A DNA stretch of 64,000 nt. Source: Lamellibrachia columna (lineage: Eukaryota > Annelida > Polychaeta > Sabellida > Siboglinidae). This document shows positions 32,828-45,183 of this stretch, piece by piece; within the stretch, counting starts at the first letter, position 1, and every line of letters begins with the position of its first letter. The stretch covers positions 65,717,417 through 65,781,416 of the forward strand of contig OY759261.1 in assembly GCA_963662155.1 (NCBI GenBank), read 5' to 3'. Position numbers and translations under genes: made by a program. Below the pieces are notes generated by a model that was not told where the DNA came from, searched no databases, and was given only the letters and a program-made list of their open reading frames with translations.

Positions 32828-34450
32828 TAAAGGAAGTTAGTAAAGGGGAATGTATCATAATGGGAGATTTTAACCATGGACACATACAATGGAAATCTCT
32901 AGAGAGTACAGTGGGTGAGGACCTACAATTTTTATTTTTTTAGTAGTACACCACTTGCAAGAATTTTTAACTTGCACTAGAAGAAGGAATAGTTCCTTCA
33001 GAATGGAAAGAGGCAAACATTACGCCGCTATTTAAAAAGAGATCGAGGAACAAGTCAGAAAATTACAGACCAGTGAGTTTAACATCAGTTGTATGTAAAT
33101 TACTCGAAACATTAATTAGAGACCACATGGTGGAATTCCTTGTAAAACATAAATTAATAAATACATCTCAACATGGGTTCCTAAAAGCAAGGTCATGTCT
33201 AACCAATCTCTTATGTGTTTTGGAAGAAATTACAAAGTGGGTAGATGACGGGTCACCAGTGGATGTTGTCTATTTAGATTTTCAGAAAGCTTTCGATAAA
33301 GTGCCACATCAAAGATTGTTACTGAAACAACTAAAAGCCCATGGCATAGGTAATGATGTAATCAACTGGATAGAAAAGTGGCTTACACAGAGAAAACAGA
33401 GAGTAATAGTAGATGGTGAGATTTCAAATTGGAAATCTGTTTTGAGTGGGGTACCACAGGGATCAGTATTAGCCCCTATACTGTTTTTAATATATATAAA
33501 TGATTTGGAAGATGACATATCTAGCAAAGTACTCAAATTTGCAGATGACACAAAAGTATTCAGAAAGGTTACTAATGATACAGATAAACAAAGTTTACAT
33601 GATGATCTTGATAAATTAGTTAAATGGTGAGAAAAATGGCAAATGTTATTCAATTTTGGGAAGTGTAAATGTATACACATAGGACATGGAAACATGGACG
33701 AAGAATATAAAATGGGGGATGCTATACTAGGTAGAACCACACAAAAAAGGACTTAGGAGTAACATTTAGTGCTGACATGAAAGTTTCAGAGCAATGTGGG
33801 ATTGCTGCTTCGAAAGAAAATCAAATGCTAGGGCTAATTAGGAGAACTATCACGTATAAAGAGAAACAGCTAATTGGAACCCTGTAAAAAGCAATAGTTA
33901 GACCACATTTGGAATATTGCTTACAAGCATGGAGGCCATATCGTAAAAAGGACATAGACAAGCTAGAAAGAATACAACGAAGAGCAACTAAAATGATTCC
34001 AGAATTGAGAGACCTTAGTTACGAAAGTCGCTTATTACAATGTGGTTTGACAACACTAGAGACCCGGAGACTAAGAGGAGACCAAATAGAAGTGTTTAAA
34101 ATAGTGAATGGTTATGATGATGTTGACAGGAATATGTTCTTCAAACTTAAAGAAGGCAGTAGAACCAGAGGACAAAAAGCAGCATTAATTAAGGAGCAGT
34201 GTAGGTTGGACATGAGAAAGTACTCTTTCTCACAGAGGGTGATAAATGAATGGAACAAACTGCCAAATGATTGTGTTAATGCTAGTAGTGTGAATGTGTA
34301 TAAAAATAGAATTGACAGATATTTGATAAGGGCGGGCTACACATAGATGAGAAAATTGTTGGACTCTCGATAAGCCAATGGCTTCCTTTTCCACTTGCCA
34401 TCTGGAACTTGTTGTTTGGGATGGCAATCTTGTTAAATCTTGTTAAATGT
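32828..34450 (+). pseudogene. CR1-like LINE, longest copy (endonuclease end, RT, C-terminus, 3' tail)
   Basis: A short endonuclease end is visible (CIIMGDFNHGHIQWKSLES, 32850-32910). An internal deletion near 32940 joins it to the reverse transcriptase entry (EGIVPSEWKEANITPLFKK). The RT core follows: VDVVYLDFQKAFDKVPH, SGVPQGSVLAPILFLIYIND and the catalytic FADDT box near 33540. There is a TGA at 33628, a frameshift in the A-run near 33748, and a TAA at 33885. The C-terminal domain (33909-34346) is intact to RYLIRAGYT. The tail ends in cttgttaaatcttgttaaat repeats. The element cannot be active, but the RT frame of 185 codons is still open. Confidence 0.9.
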
Positions 34451-34598
34451 TACCTTGTCCGCCCCACCCTTGCAACGCTACAGAAAATACCCTCATAATT
34501 TCCATCCATTTGATGAATCTAAATCCGCGCATCTGACATTGGTGAATTTATAGAGCACCTACAAAAATGAATCTGACTACCTGTCAGTGGTAGTGGCC

Positions 34599-34761
34599 TA
34601 TAACGAATACAGACTATCAGTGGGAAGTCAATCCAGGCCAGCGTACGCTGACTCATTGGAGCAATCTTTCACTCGTCCTATTACTTCGCCCTCGGTCCCG
34701 GCATGCTGTTACTGCGATGACATAAGACGGACGATATGTGGCTCCGTAATAGCGAATGTGA
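34599..34761. repeat. Dispersed repeat family Y, copy 2
   Basis: This is the partner of 30450-30612. The open plus-strand frame (34587-34928) continues past the shared region, but the extension shows no similarity in copy 1. Confidence 0.8.
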
Positions 34762-35700
34762 AACATCGGCATGCGTACGGACGTATTAGTTCTTGCTCAT
34801 ACGTTTATCATCAGCACCGGAGACTGATACGGAGCCGTCCGCAAATGCCTGGAAACCGCATGAGCCAATATAGACCTCGTGTGCAGGGCTTCGCTATTTC
34901 TGGCAGCATATTTAATTTGTCTGCGTAAAAATAATACTTACATTGATCGTAGGCTGCAATTTTTTATATTTGCTAGGGAAAATCCAAACTGACAACTAAG
35001 GTATATAATTGCAGTAACAATTATGATTAGATGTCGCAAGAAATCAAGATGGACTGGCGCACATATTCGAGGTCTTAACGAATTTAATTTTGCATTGTTC
35101 AGACATAGAATAATATAATGACACTGTCAATGTTCTAAAATATAATATGCGATGCAGGTGTGATCACTTGTTTGGTACATTGGTGTGTGTGTGTGTATTA
35201 CACGACCGGATGGTTTGTGTTTGTCATCCTAAGGCGTATATGAATAGAACAGAGACAACATACTTCAGCTGTTTAGTCTCTCATACGAAGTATGTATTTC
35301 TACGAGTAACCAGTCGACTCGTCATGTTGTACCGTTCTTCTGTAATTAAGCGACCGAATGCACTGCCAGCACCGGCAACGACCCCGGTACATCATGCTTT
35401 GGAGCAGAGCACGCAACTGCGCCAGGTCTTCGGAACAAGACAAATGACTATGTAGGTCATTTAGTCGGTGGTTGGTGCGTTCTTACAGCGAGATAAACGA
35501 CTAAGTGTACCACTGCTGTGGCCCCTGACGAGACAAGCTGTAAGGCTGGGCTAAATCAATGGTGATTTGTGCTTCCCCAAAATGTTACGAACGCAGGTAG
35601 CGTTCGTTATCCATAGTTTCCTTAGAGGACAACAATCTTGTGTGAAAGATCAAACAAGTAATAGTTGTGGTATATAGCTAACACACAACTATACGGTGAG
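34762..35700. other. No gene recognised
   Basis: Single-copy sequence. A 102-codon frame at 35147-35455 has no motif. Confidence 0.55.
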
Positions 35701-35905
35701 GCATCGCGTTATTGTCAACAGTATTAAAACGGAGACGACTGCAGTTCGCTGGTCACTGCAAAGAACAGTCGACCAACAGCACTCCTAGCGGAATAACAAG
35801 AAAGTGTGATGGGAACGTTGCTGCTTCCATTCCGTCCAAGGACGACCTATCGATGATGATGATGATGATGATAACGATAGTGGTGATGATGATGATGATG
35901 ACTAG
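35701..35905 (+). pseudogene. LINE ORF2 C-terminal fragment with (GAT)n tail
   Basis: The reading STVLKRRRLQFAGHC matches the K-R-R-R-L-x-F-x-GH motif of another LINE ORF2 family. After about 100 bases a GAT trinucleotide run (35852-35900) forms the tail. Confidence 0.6.
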
Positions 35906-36015
35906 TAGTGGTGCAGGTGTCTAGGAGAGTTAAAAAAACTGCAATGTCCTCCAGAAAATGACAATTGTTCTAGTTCAGACGAGCAGTAACATTATCTCTT
36001 GACCAAGCTTGCAAT

Positions 36016-36075
36016 AACACACACACGTACGCGTACGCGTACACGTACACGTACACGCTCACGCGCACGCACACA
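36016..36075. repeat. (ACGT)/(ACGC) microsatellite
   Basis: Degenerate cac, acgt and cgcac units. A short GA-rich run follows at 36096-36135. Confidence 0.85.
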
Positions 36076-36459
36076 AAACCTTGCACGTAGTGTGAGAGAG
36101 AGAGAGGGGAAGAGGGAAGGGGGACAAGAGAAAACGGGCGAGAGAGATGGTCATAGTCATTGCAAGACACAAGCCGATTATTGCTGCCCAATGGCAATGC
36201 AAGGCCCGAGGTTATAAATCGTACTCAACTCAATTGAGCACGGTTTCATGCTCAAGCCTCGGTTTCACACTACGCTCAAACTCAGGCGAGGTTATAAAAC
36301 ATCTTGAGCACGAAATCGTGCTCAGCGTTGAGCACGAAATGCTGAAATCCTGAGTATGCTCAAGACCGTGCTCAAGCGTAAATAAAAATGGCAGCTCACG
36401 CATAAATTTATTGAAGTCGTTGAAAGTTCGTCCGTTTTGAGAAGATAAGCTGTCCGATG

Positions 36460-36860
36460 TTAGGGTCCAGGCCGCCTACTTCCGAGTTTTATCCGTATGA
36501 AGACCTGATGGAATACGACATTTGTGAAAGATTTTGTTTGATGGCTCAAACTGCACTATTTAACGAACATTTGCCAAATGTAACCGCAGCAGCGACAGAC
36601 ACCGCAAAACAAGTGATAGTTTACTTTTAGTTGTGGCTTTTTTGGCGACGGGGACCATTCATTTACAACTGCTGCAGGACGACAACATTATATTTCAACT
36701 GCCGAGTCAGAATCATGATTCACACGAAATGTGTCTACATAAATTAAAACTATGTGGTTTAGTTGAACGATTTATAACATGCCATACTGGACATGAAGGC
36801 ATACCAATACGATATATGCGAAGTGTATGTGTGCTGCAAAATAAAATTATTCCGTGAACT
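36460..36860 (+). pseudogene. Harbinger transposase-like N-terminal remnant
   Basis: The reading YEDLMEYDICERF resembles the D-x-x-E-x-x-D-x-E-x-x-x-R-F start of Harbinger (HARBI1-like) transposases. After a frameshift LLLVVAFLATGTIH resembles the Q-V-L-x-A-L-R-F-x-A-T-G-x-F-Q segment. The catalytic D-D-E region is not visible, so only the N-terminal part survives. The assignment rests on two short motifs plus the inverted repeats. Confidence 0.5.
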
Positions 36861-38597
36861 GCCAATGCCAATGTCATGGCCAGGCCCATGCCCATGGCAA
36901 TACAGCCACTTCGTTTTATCACTGTAAAGAATTAGGCAGTGATTTAAAACATTTCGCCAGTTTTGAGTTGGGAATAAAGCAAATAATATATAATTATGTG
37001 TTTATAACATAATATAGCTAATCTAAATATTATATCAACTGGATTAAGCTTACATACCATGCTATATTTATATTATTCATGCAGCCCGACTCCAAGCCAG
37101 GGCGAAGGATGTATGTATATGAAATATAACAAATTGCTATCCCAGGCCAAGGCAGCTATAGCCTAGGGGTAGGACTTCACATAGTGGGTGCCCTTTGGAA
37201 GTAGAATATACATGCAAAATATGCAACACACACATCCAGGATAATGTAACACTTGTGTTGTTGAGTTTTTTAAGAGATTGTTCAAATTGAACAATATGTA
37301 AAAAAAACCTTCCCTATGTCTATATTTACGCTACCGCAAAAAGTAAAATTGTAGGTTATTGATGTTAAACATAATGCTGTTCTAGCCTTACTACTCCAAT
37401 GTCGCAGGAAATCTAAGAACAAACTAGTGCAGGTGACAAACTACAGCTCTAATATAGTGTTTACACCTTTCCTATAATTTATAGTAAATGCAAAGTTTCC
37501 AAATAATAGATACAAAGATATCACGACTTTTCTAAAACAAAGAAGAACATCATACTTTGGGAAAAGTATGTGATTGGAATATAAAGTACTGGCAAATATG
37601 GCTATACAATGATTAAGAGGCATGCCACACTAAACTAAACAAGGTGTTAGTGAAAACAGCGACATGTGTAGTGCATATACCCAGGGCGTATGTAATATAA
37701 TACTAATAGTAACATATGCTGCATATATTGTCTTGTGCAGTAACCTATTTCAAATATAACTTAATTTATAATAAATAAAATAATATATGTTATGGAAATA
37801 ATGATTCCATATAGTAGATAGTGTGCACATTAAAAGTGCAAATAATATATTCGCTTGGGCACTCTCATCATAATTATTATTATTAAGAATTACCACTACA
37901 AATCAATGATAACATAGCTTACTCTTTCAGTTTACACTTTGCTGTTTGATATTGTATTAGTACTATATTTGTTTTATTATCTATAAAAATATTAATCATT
38001 AAGGAGTAATACAAACCTTTCTATGATATTCAATGAAATCCGTTTTAGCATATCATCTATTAATTTCAATCACTTTACTCTGTAATACTACATCCATATA
38101 AAACCCTTCTACGTGACTCTGACGTATGGTTCCACCAGACAAGTGTATAGACTATAGTTCAAGTGTATAGCCATAGGTACATCATGATCTGAACAGAGTA
38201 GTTTTTACATATTCAGTACACATAGAATGATAAAAACTATGAAATTGAACCTTTGTCTCACAAAATGTTTATTTTTGTACTCCTCTTTCCAGTACGTGTG
38301 TATTGTTACACGCATGTATAGATTATGGAAACAATGGACATTCTAATGAAATATTAAAACAAAATATTATAATGAACCACGGATTTAGGTAATGTCATTA
38401 TTGTTTACCTTTGTCTTTGACAGCATAAATATAATATATTTTGTAACGAAATTGATGGTATATTAACACTTGCATTCATTAAAAAAAGTACAATTTGTCG
38501 TGTTCCTCGGTACATTTCCAGAAGTTCTAGTTACTACGCCAAATGAACATGGCAAACATAATTACTTAGGCTGCCGAATCGCTTAGTTGGAGCAGTC

Positions 38598-38897
38598 TTA
38601 GTCTGGCTGCGAGGTATTACTTTTTAATTTTTTTTTATTTTTAGACAGTTTTATCTTGTGACTCGTCTCGTTCTGTCTGTTAAATCGTTCACTGTGTGCT
38701 CGACTTTGCACACAGCGTGTGATATTGGTGATGGGTTGATTTTTCTCCGGCGCTTTTTCCAGCAAAAGAGACGCTTGCAGCCGAAATTCTTCGTCCACCA
38801 CTGTTTATATGCGGAAGTATCTTTGTTATCTTTTTCAAAAAGAGAGTTCCACTTGGCCGCTTGTGCATTTGAAAAAACCGCGTCGTTTCGTACTCAG
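38598..38897 (-). pseudogene. Minus-strand coding remnant at the right end of the Harbinger-like element
   Basis: Two overlapping minus-strand readings (NAQAAKWNSLFEKDNKD from about 38870, then after a shift VDEEFRLQASLLLEKAPEKN to 38598) look protein-like and end in a lysine-rich tail. By position this would be the second, Myb/SANT-like gene of a Harbinger element, but the domain itself is not clear. Confidence 0.35.
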
Positions 38898-39019
38898 CTG
38901 AGTACGTACTCAAGACGTTTTATAACCTCGGTTGAGCACGAAAACTCTGGTGAGCATGAAATCTCAGACTTGAGCACAGACTTGAGCTTGAGTTCGAGTA
39001 CGGTTTATAACCTCGGGCC

Positions 39020-39370
39020 AGGTAGAGTGACGTGCCCGCCACCCGGTCTGTCTGAAGCGTCAGGTTGGCGCCCGGAGAGTTCCGCACTGACAGACCTGGC
39101 GTTTATGGTTTCTTGAACCATCTGTGTGAAGTCTCTCAATAGAAACGTTAATGTTGTGAATAGACAGTTTAAGGGGAGGTCTTCGCGTGCGAACACGTCT
39201 GTTTAGAACGTCTGACGTCGACTGTCTGTCGATCACGTGATTGTGACAAGTTCTTTCCTGAACCTGAGGAAATTCGAATTCGAGAAATAGACGTTTCGCT
39301 AGAATCAATATTAAAATGTAATTAATATCTCAGTAGATGTCAACATCATTTCGGTTCAATGCATATATAT
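39020..39370. other. No gene recognised
   Basis: Single-copy DNA between the Harbinger-like element and a TA tract. Confidence 0.6.
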
Positions 39371-39372
39371 TG

Positions 39373-39374
<2 letters not shown>

Positions 39375-39449
<75 letters not shown>
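39375..39449. repeat. (TA)n microsatellite
   Basis: A pure alternating TA run of about 37 repeats. Confidence 0.98.
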
Positions 39450-39450
<1 letters not shown>

Positions 39451-40515
39451 TCTGTTTGATTTTAATATGCATTTCTTTTAGTTTGGACTATTTCAGAACT
39501 GTTTATGTAACTGTTGAACAACATCAATATTACAGAAGTAGGCCTACTCTCCTTTTCGCGTGCCTTGTGCAAATTTCCACAACGTTATATGTCAGACAAG
39601 CAAACATGCTGAACTGATATATTTCAGTCCGTCTTAACTGATCCAGGTTGTTGCAGATATTCCTAACTGATCGCCAGGGTTATTCTCTCATTTAATGCGA
39701 ACTCCTGTCAACGCGGCTATCAATCAACTGCGGTTATGAGAATATACAGATGGCCTGACACGTGGTATGAGAATATACAGATGGCCTGACACGTGTTATG
39801 CCCCAGAGACACTGAGCATGGATTAGATTTCGCGGTATGCGTCAGCGATATGCAGCAATTACGTCACGGGTGGCGCGCGAGAGAGGGCATTTTCATACGT
39901 TACTTTGATGAATGGAACTTTTATTTGTTTATTTGTTCGCTTGCCGTCATTCAACAGACTACGCCGTGCCTTGCAAATGTTCGTATACCAACTTTTTGTA
40001 TGAATTCGCATAACTTCGAAACACACTAAATTACAACAAACCCGTGTAAAAGTATTGCTTAAGTACGAATAATCTATTCCTCCTTTCCCCGGGGTCTGTA
40101 ATGTGATCAACCCATACTATTGCATAGCTAATGCCTCTCAGTTATGGACTTCCATAAATACACGACGAATGGGTAACCACGGCATGGCGTTGGACATAAA
40201 CATACACTGCAATAAGGACAATTTGTGTCGCGCCGAAATCTTCCAAAACCCGCGCTCAGCAGGGCTTCAAAACCAACACGTTCATCTGTCTCAGATCGGA
40301 TTACAACACCAAGTCGTCAACAGTAAAATTACACCGCTGAGGAACTGAGGGGAAAAAGCCGAAATGGTATTTCCTGCAGACTTTGGGCTAACCTACCAGC
40401 AGGGTGTCGTGAACACCGGGAGAACACGAAAATTGACGAAGGACAGCAGCTGGAGTTGTGATCGAGTTGAAATTTTGATATGATATTGATAGCAGTGGTA
40501 ACCCGTGGCATGCGC
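39450..40515. other. No gene recognised; one short duplication
   Basis: Mixed sequence with a 33-bp direct repeat (gagaatatacagatggcctg) at about 39738 and 39771. No convincing gene. Confidence 0.6.
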
Positions 40516-40516
40516 A

Positions 40517-40726
40517 GTATCGGTAATCCGGCACGAACACTGTAAAGTATCGGTAATCCGGCACGAACACTGTAAAGTATCGGTAATCCGGCACGAACAC
40601 TGTAAAGTATCGGTAATCCGGCACGAACACTGTAAAGTATCGGTAATCCGGCACGAACACTGTAAAGTATCGGTAATCCGGCACGAACACTGTAAAGTAT
40701 CGGTAATCCGGCACGAACACTGTAAA
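40517..40726. repeat. 30-bp minisatellite, 7 perfect units
   Basis: Seven identical units of gtatcggtaatccggcacga plus acactgtaaa. Because 30 is a multiple of three, three of the frames translate as perfect 10-residue repeats (for example VSVIRHEHCK). No start context or flanking coding sequence supports a gene. Confidence 0.97.
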
Positions 40727-41055
40727 GTAAACACCTCCGACCACACGAGTTCACCAAACACGTTATCGTGTCCATTTGAACATTGAACACGATTAACGAT
40801 ATACCTCTCGATAGGACTGGTGCTCTGGTCCACCAATACGATGCCGCGCCAGCACCGCCCTCTCGGATTTCGCTAACACCCCAACTTTTCGACACGGTGC
40901 AAGGCACACGAAGGGATATTTTGAAATGCTTCAGCAAATCAGACACATCCATAACATTTTATAACGACGATGAATATGGCATATTTCGTGTGAATGTGGG
41001 TTCGAAAATTCGCGAAATGTAATAACTAACTGTGTGCTGATGTAGAACAACATGT

Positions 41056-42077
41056 TGTAAGATATATGCCTCCCTCTTCTTGTCTTCTTCGGGGCCGCAC
41101 GCAATGGTCCCGGAGGCATTTCTCACAACGAAGGATATTTTGATTGTCCGTCGTTTTTGCGCTCGCCAGGTCGAGATTTATAACTGAATTTGTACTCACT
41201 CGACCAATGAGTACATAGAGTACTACAGAAGTGTAGTCAACGCATTGTTCTCCAGGTTCGAAACGATTTTAATCTTGGCATCAGACGGCTACGTACATAG
41301 TAGCAATATAATCACTCACGATGACAAATAAAAATAACAGTGAAGACATCTATCACTGTAAACCGTAAAGAAAAGTAGTGAATGTAAACATCACTCAAAC
41401 TGTATACAGATTCTTAAAATCTAGAAGATTTGACAATAAAATTCTGGCCGGAAATTTTGAATTCTAATGCTAAAGCAGGTATGGCCCGCCAGGACCACCC
41501 TTACTGAAAATTTGGATGCCTAAAATTCAGCATGACTACACACCTAAGTGTGAATTTAAAATAGTCTTGCCGCCCCCTTGTAAACGCTCCTCCGGGGTAT
41601 TTATACTCCCAGTTTTCCAAAATCAGACGCCGTCACTAGAGGCGCTGTGGTTGCTTAAATACCCAATACTCTTTACTATTGGTCAACTTGTTAAATCCAC
41701 CCACCCTCTCAACCGCTGGACAATGACGTCTGCCAATCTTCCTTTCCCAATTTTGCAAGTTAAACTTTTGAACTCTTGGAGCTGCGCCAATCCCAGGGTT
41801 CCCAGGGCTCCTTCTCGGTTCCCCAATTACGTTGACCCTCGGGTCAGAGCAACAAATGTCAGGATTAAAGGGAAGGCTGAAGTGTCTAAACAGTACCATC
41901 AATCTTTGACACCATATGGATTGTGTCCATATCCACTTGGGTGGTTTAATTATAAACCTTCAGAGACCTGTTTTTCTGTTGTTAATCTAGGCTTAACACA
42001 TCGAATAAACTTCCAAATGACTTACTAAACATTAACGCATAAAAACTAATTAAAATCAAACTGGCCTATACTTTACA
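41056..42077 (-). repeat. 3' LTR (minus orientation)
   Basis: 1,022 bp, ends TGTAA...TTACA. On the minus strand it is preceded by the purine-rich tract at 42078-42096. The 170-codon open frame on the plus strand (41516-42028) has no motif I recognise. Confidence 0.85.
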
Positions 42078-43457
42078 TTCCTCCCACACTTTTCCTGTTC
42101 AAAACAACATGTTGTTTTTAACACAACAATTAAAAAAAACTTAAAGGAAAGGTCAGTTTGATTTTGCTACCGTACGTCTAAACAACGACGTTGCTAGAAT
42201 ACAATGAAGAGTATACCTTCAGTAAAACAGACAATATGTCTTTGACATACGAGAAATATAAACGTTAGTACTTATACATGTACCACACAATGTACAAAGA
42301 ATACAGCATCGGTAGTCATGTGCAATTTACAAGGTACCGTAAACAAACGTCGATACATACATGCATCATACAAAGTACTAGACTAAAACATGCACCAGAA
42401 AATACATAGACACCGAACAAACGCAAATGATCATGTAGAATATACGTCCTACTCTATCCAGCACTGATACAAACGCCGATTAAACAAATCAATGTCCGTT
42501 GGCATATAATCAAGTGCGTATCAATAATACACAGTTGTATCTAAAAGCTACATACACAATCATAAAATGATGCTTCACAATGTTAGGATAAATGCAAGAA
42601 TACATCAACAATCCAAACAAATCACTTCATGTGCTACAATAAGTATGTCGACATCTTTAACAGCTAGCGGTTTCGACATGGTCTCTCACGTTACGACATG
42701 GATTCTCTGTCCATTTGTGACACAATTTCAGTGTCGACACAGTACTCTTATAAAGCATTCCAACCACCACGAACAAACACAATATAACAATTGCTACAGT
42801 ACAGGATACATGTCCCGGATACGTTTACCACATTAGAAAAGTACCATTGGAGACTAGCGAAAGTCAGAATACGCATTAATTTCCTGTCTGTTTAAGCAAA
42901 TCCTTTGTTAGAAAACCTAATTCTAACTATGCCTTTTGTGCTTCACTTGTAAACCAATAATATTCTCACGAAACTTCACTAGCTGATCATGGGTTTTAGC
43001 TAATTACTGAAAGCGTTTGGTTTACCGAAGTTAATAAATACGCTAGTTTCGTCGGCTGTAGAGTCGCACTAACGTTGGCATTCACGAACGTCGATGTCGG
43101 TCGCTGGTCCAAAGAATGTTTTTGACAATAAATCGAACATGTCGAGTAATCCTCGTTATACCGTGCACTGTATATCGGGATGGACATTTGTCTTTTTAAT
43201 TTCAGCGATACGTATACTCTTAGACTCAACTGTCGCGTTTGCTACGTCGTGGATCGAGTCATGTCGCCAGTCACCAATTTGAAACGTTGTATTTTAAAGC
43301 GTAATCCCGGGATTTCGGTCGGCGTTGCTATCGTAATGATAACTACCCATGTCGCCATGTGACCTCATCACCGCCTGTTACAAGGAATCTGTTAAGTAGA
43401 TAGGATTTATAAAACGTACGTCCATATGGACGTATTCAGTCGATTTTGCAATTGCTA

Positions 43458-43940
43458 TCAGTGTGTGAAATACACACAGAGCGCTACAGCTGCGCATTTC
43501 TGTCGCTTTATTTCAGTCTCAGTCGGCGGCGCTAAGTTGCGTCGCTTTCTAAAATACTTCGTCGTCGATAATGACTCACTGTCACTGTCGAATCTGTCCG
43601 CTGCTTCGCGAGCAGTCACAGACCGTGTCCTGGGGCGGAGCGATCTGTCCGTCGAGCGTCGGGTAAGCCTGGGGTTCGGCTGTCTGTCCTCGCGGGGCGG
43701 GTCATATCCATCGCTGGATGATAAGCTGCGTTGTCGCTTACGTCGCTTAAGTCGTTTACGTGTGACCTGACCAGGCGTCACAGAGGGACCGTCTCGAATT
43801 TGATTAGGGCCAGTGTCAAAGTTCATCGGTCTGTCGTTACTGTCAGTATGGGCAGCAAGTCGTCTGCGAGTAGTGCTAGGAACCTGATGACGAATTGGAC
43901 GCGGATTGCACGAGTCCCAATTTTGTTCGGGGGGGGGGGA
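43458..43940 (-). CDS. Arg/Ser-rich reading frame inside the LTR element
   Basis: A minus-strand frame runs from about 43940 to the stop at 43458; the first ATG is at 43826 (122 codons), but the frame is open for some 40 codons upstream. The product is rich in R, S, P and D (for example RKRLKRRKRQRSLSSSDGYD and RSLRPRTRSV) with no cysteine cluster. It is in the sense orientation of the element. It could be the basic end of a gag-like protein or the C-terminal tail of a polyprotein. No homologue is recognised and it could be non-functional. Confidence 0.35.
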   Translation of the reverse strand, partial: SPPPEQNWDSCNPRPIRHQVPSTTRRRLAAHTDSNDRPMNFDTGPNQIRDGPSVTPGQVTRKRLKRRKRQRSLSSSDGYDPPREDRQPNPRLTRRSTDRSLRPRTRSVTAREAADRFDSDSESLSTTKYFRKRRNLAPPTETEIKRQKCAAVALCVYFTH

Positions 43941-45183
43941 GATACAAGTCTCGGCGTTTACCCGAAATTACTGTGTTGCCGACGGAATCAGGTTAATTCA
44001 GCGTAATATTCTTAACGTTTATTTAAACCGGAATTATTAGCTGTTTTGCTGACCATAATAGGCGAAACACGTAACTTGGGGAAAATAAACGCTTGAGTAT
44101 TAGCTAAATGTTCTGGCTGTTTTGCTAAGCTCTTATATATAGCTATAATGGCTTCATGACGCTAGCCTAAATAATTATTTCTGCCACATGTTTCTTAGTG
44201 GGAAGAACCGTAATTTCACACAACTAAATGTTCTTTAAATCATCACCCTCGTTGGCCGACCACAACAAAGCTATAATCACTCCTTTGAGTGAATGGTCGA
44301 GCAGTTCAACCATCTTTACCATATTAACCATAATTAAACCCAATAGTACCAAAAATGTCTATGCCAGTGGCACCTGCAGTAATTTTGGCCTATCGATGGG
44401 TCCAACCGGCTCGGATTACTCCAATAATCCATTCGCGGATAACATTTGCTACATTTAAACATGGCGTCCCACATTTATCAAATCCTTACAAATTCTCAAT
44501 TTGTAAATAAACCCAATTTTCATGGCAACTGTTGATCTCTATTCGATCACACCAAATCCAATCGACGACACAAAAATGGCCATAAGGACGCATTAATAAT
44601 AACGTACGTTGATCTTTTTGGTTTAATTGCCACTGAACACTTTAACAGTGACTTCATTCACTGTTCTGAATGTAAACTTGCATTGTTCTCACAACAACAC
44701 AACACCACAACCTATATATTAGGTTGGCGCTCTTTTCTTTCAATTAAAATCAAGTTCCTAATCTTGACTTCAGTAAATCGTACAGTGGATGCAATGTAAC
44801 TTCACGCAAATATGTAATTAATTATTTCCAGTTAACATTTTAACTCTATTTCTCCACACGCAAATATACAACCAGGTGCGTTTTAATTAAACTCCCCTAA
44901 ATAATGATCTCTTCAATATTTAACCCAATACCAAGTATACTGGGTATATTGTGCAGCCAAATAATTTAGAATATATTGTAAGACATTCCGTTAAAAACAA
45001 TTTATAATTTCTGTAAATTATGCTCAATTGTCATGCACTGTTGTTAAATACACTTTTTAAATACAACATCAAATCGAAACAGCTCAGTCAAGACATCAAC
45101 ATAAATCGGCAACATACCATACACAATCCCAGGCAGGTTTCTCCACAAAACATAGTCCTACACATCAATGTTTTTTTTCTCCA

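Larger units (their letters stand above)
36203..39019. mobile_element. Harbinger-like DNA transposon, 2,817 bp, degenerate
   Basis: The left end ggcccgaggttataaatcgt and the right end (reverse complement ggcccgaggttataaaccgt) are inverted repeats of about 30 bases. Repeated gagcacgaaa/tgctcaag motifs fill both subterminal regions, as binding sites would. The left part has a broken frame resembling the N-terminus of Harbinger transposases and the right part a minus-strand frame of unknown identity, a two-gene layout known for that superfamily. The middle (37-38.5 kb) is AT-rich and non-coding. I see no 3-bp target duplication. Confidence 0.65.

Noticed and set aside
41516..42028. A 170-codon plus-strand frame, duplicated at 46235-46747
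   Set aside because: It lies within the LTRs and is antisense to the orientation given by the primer-site, polypurine tract and TATA box. Its perfect duplication reflects LTR identity and not selection on a gene.
43860..43900. Hammerhead-ribozyme-like ctgatga motif
   Set aside because: No gaaa core or flanking stems were found in the right positions.
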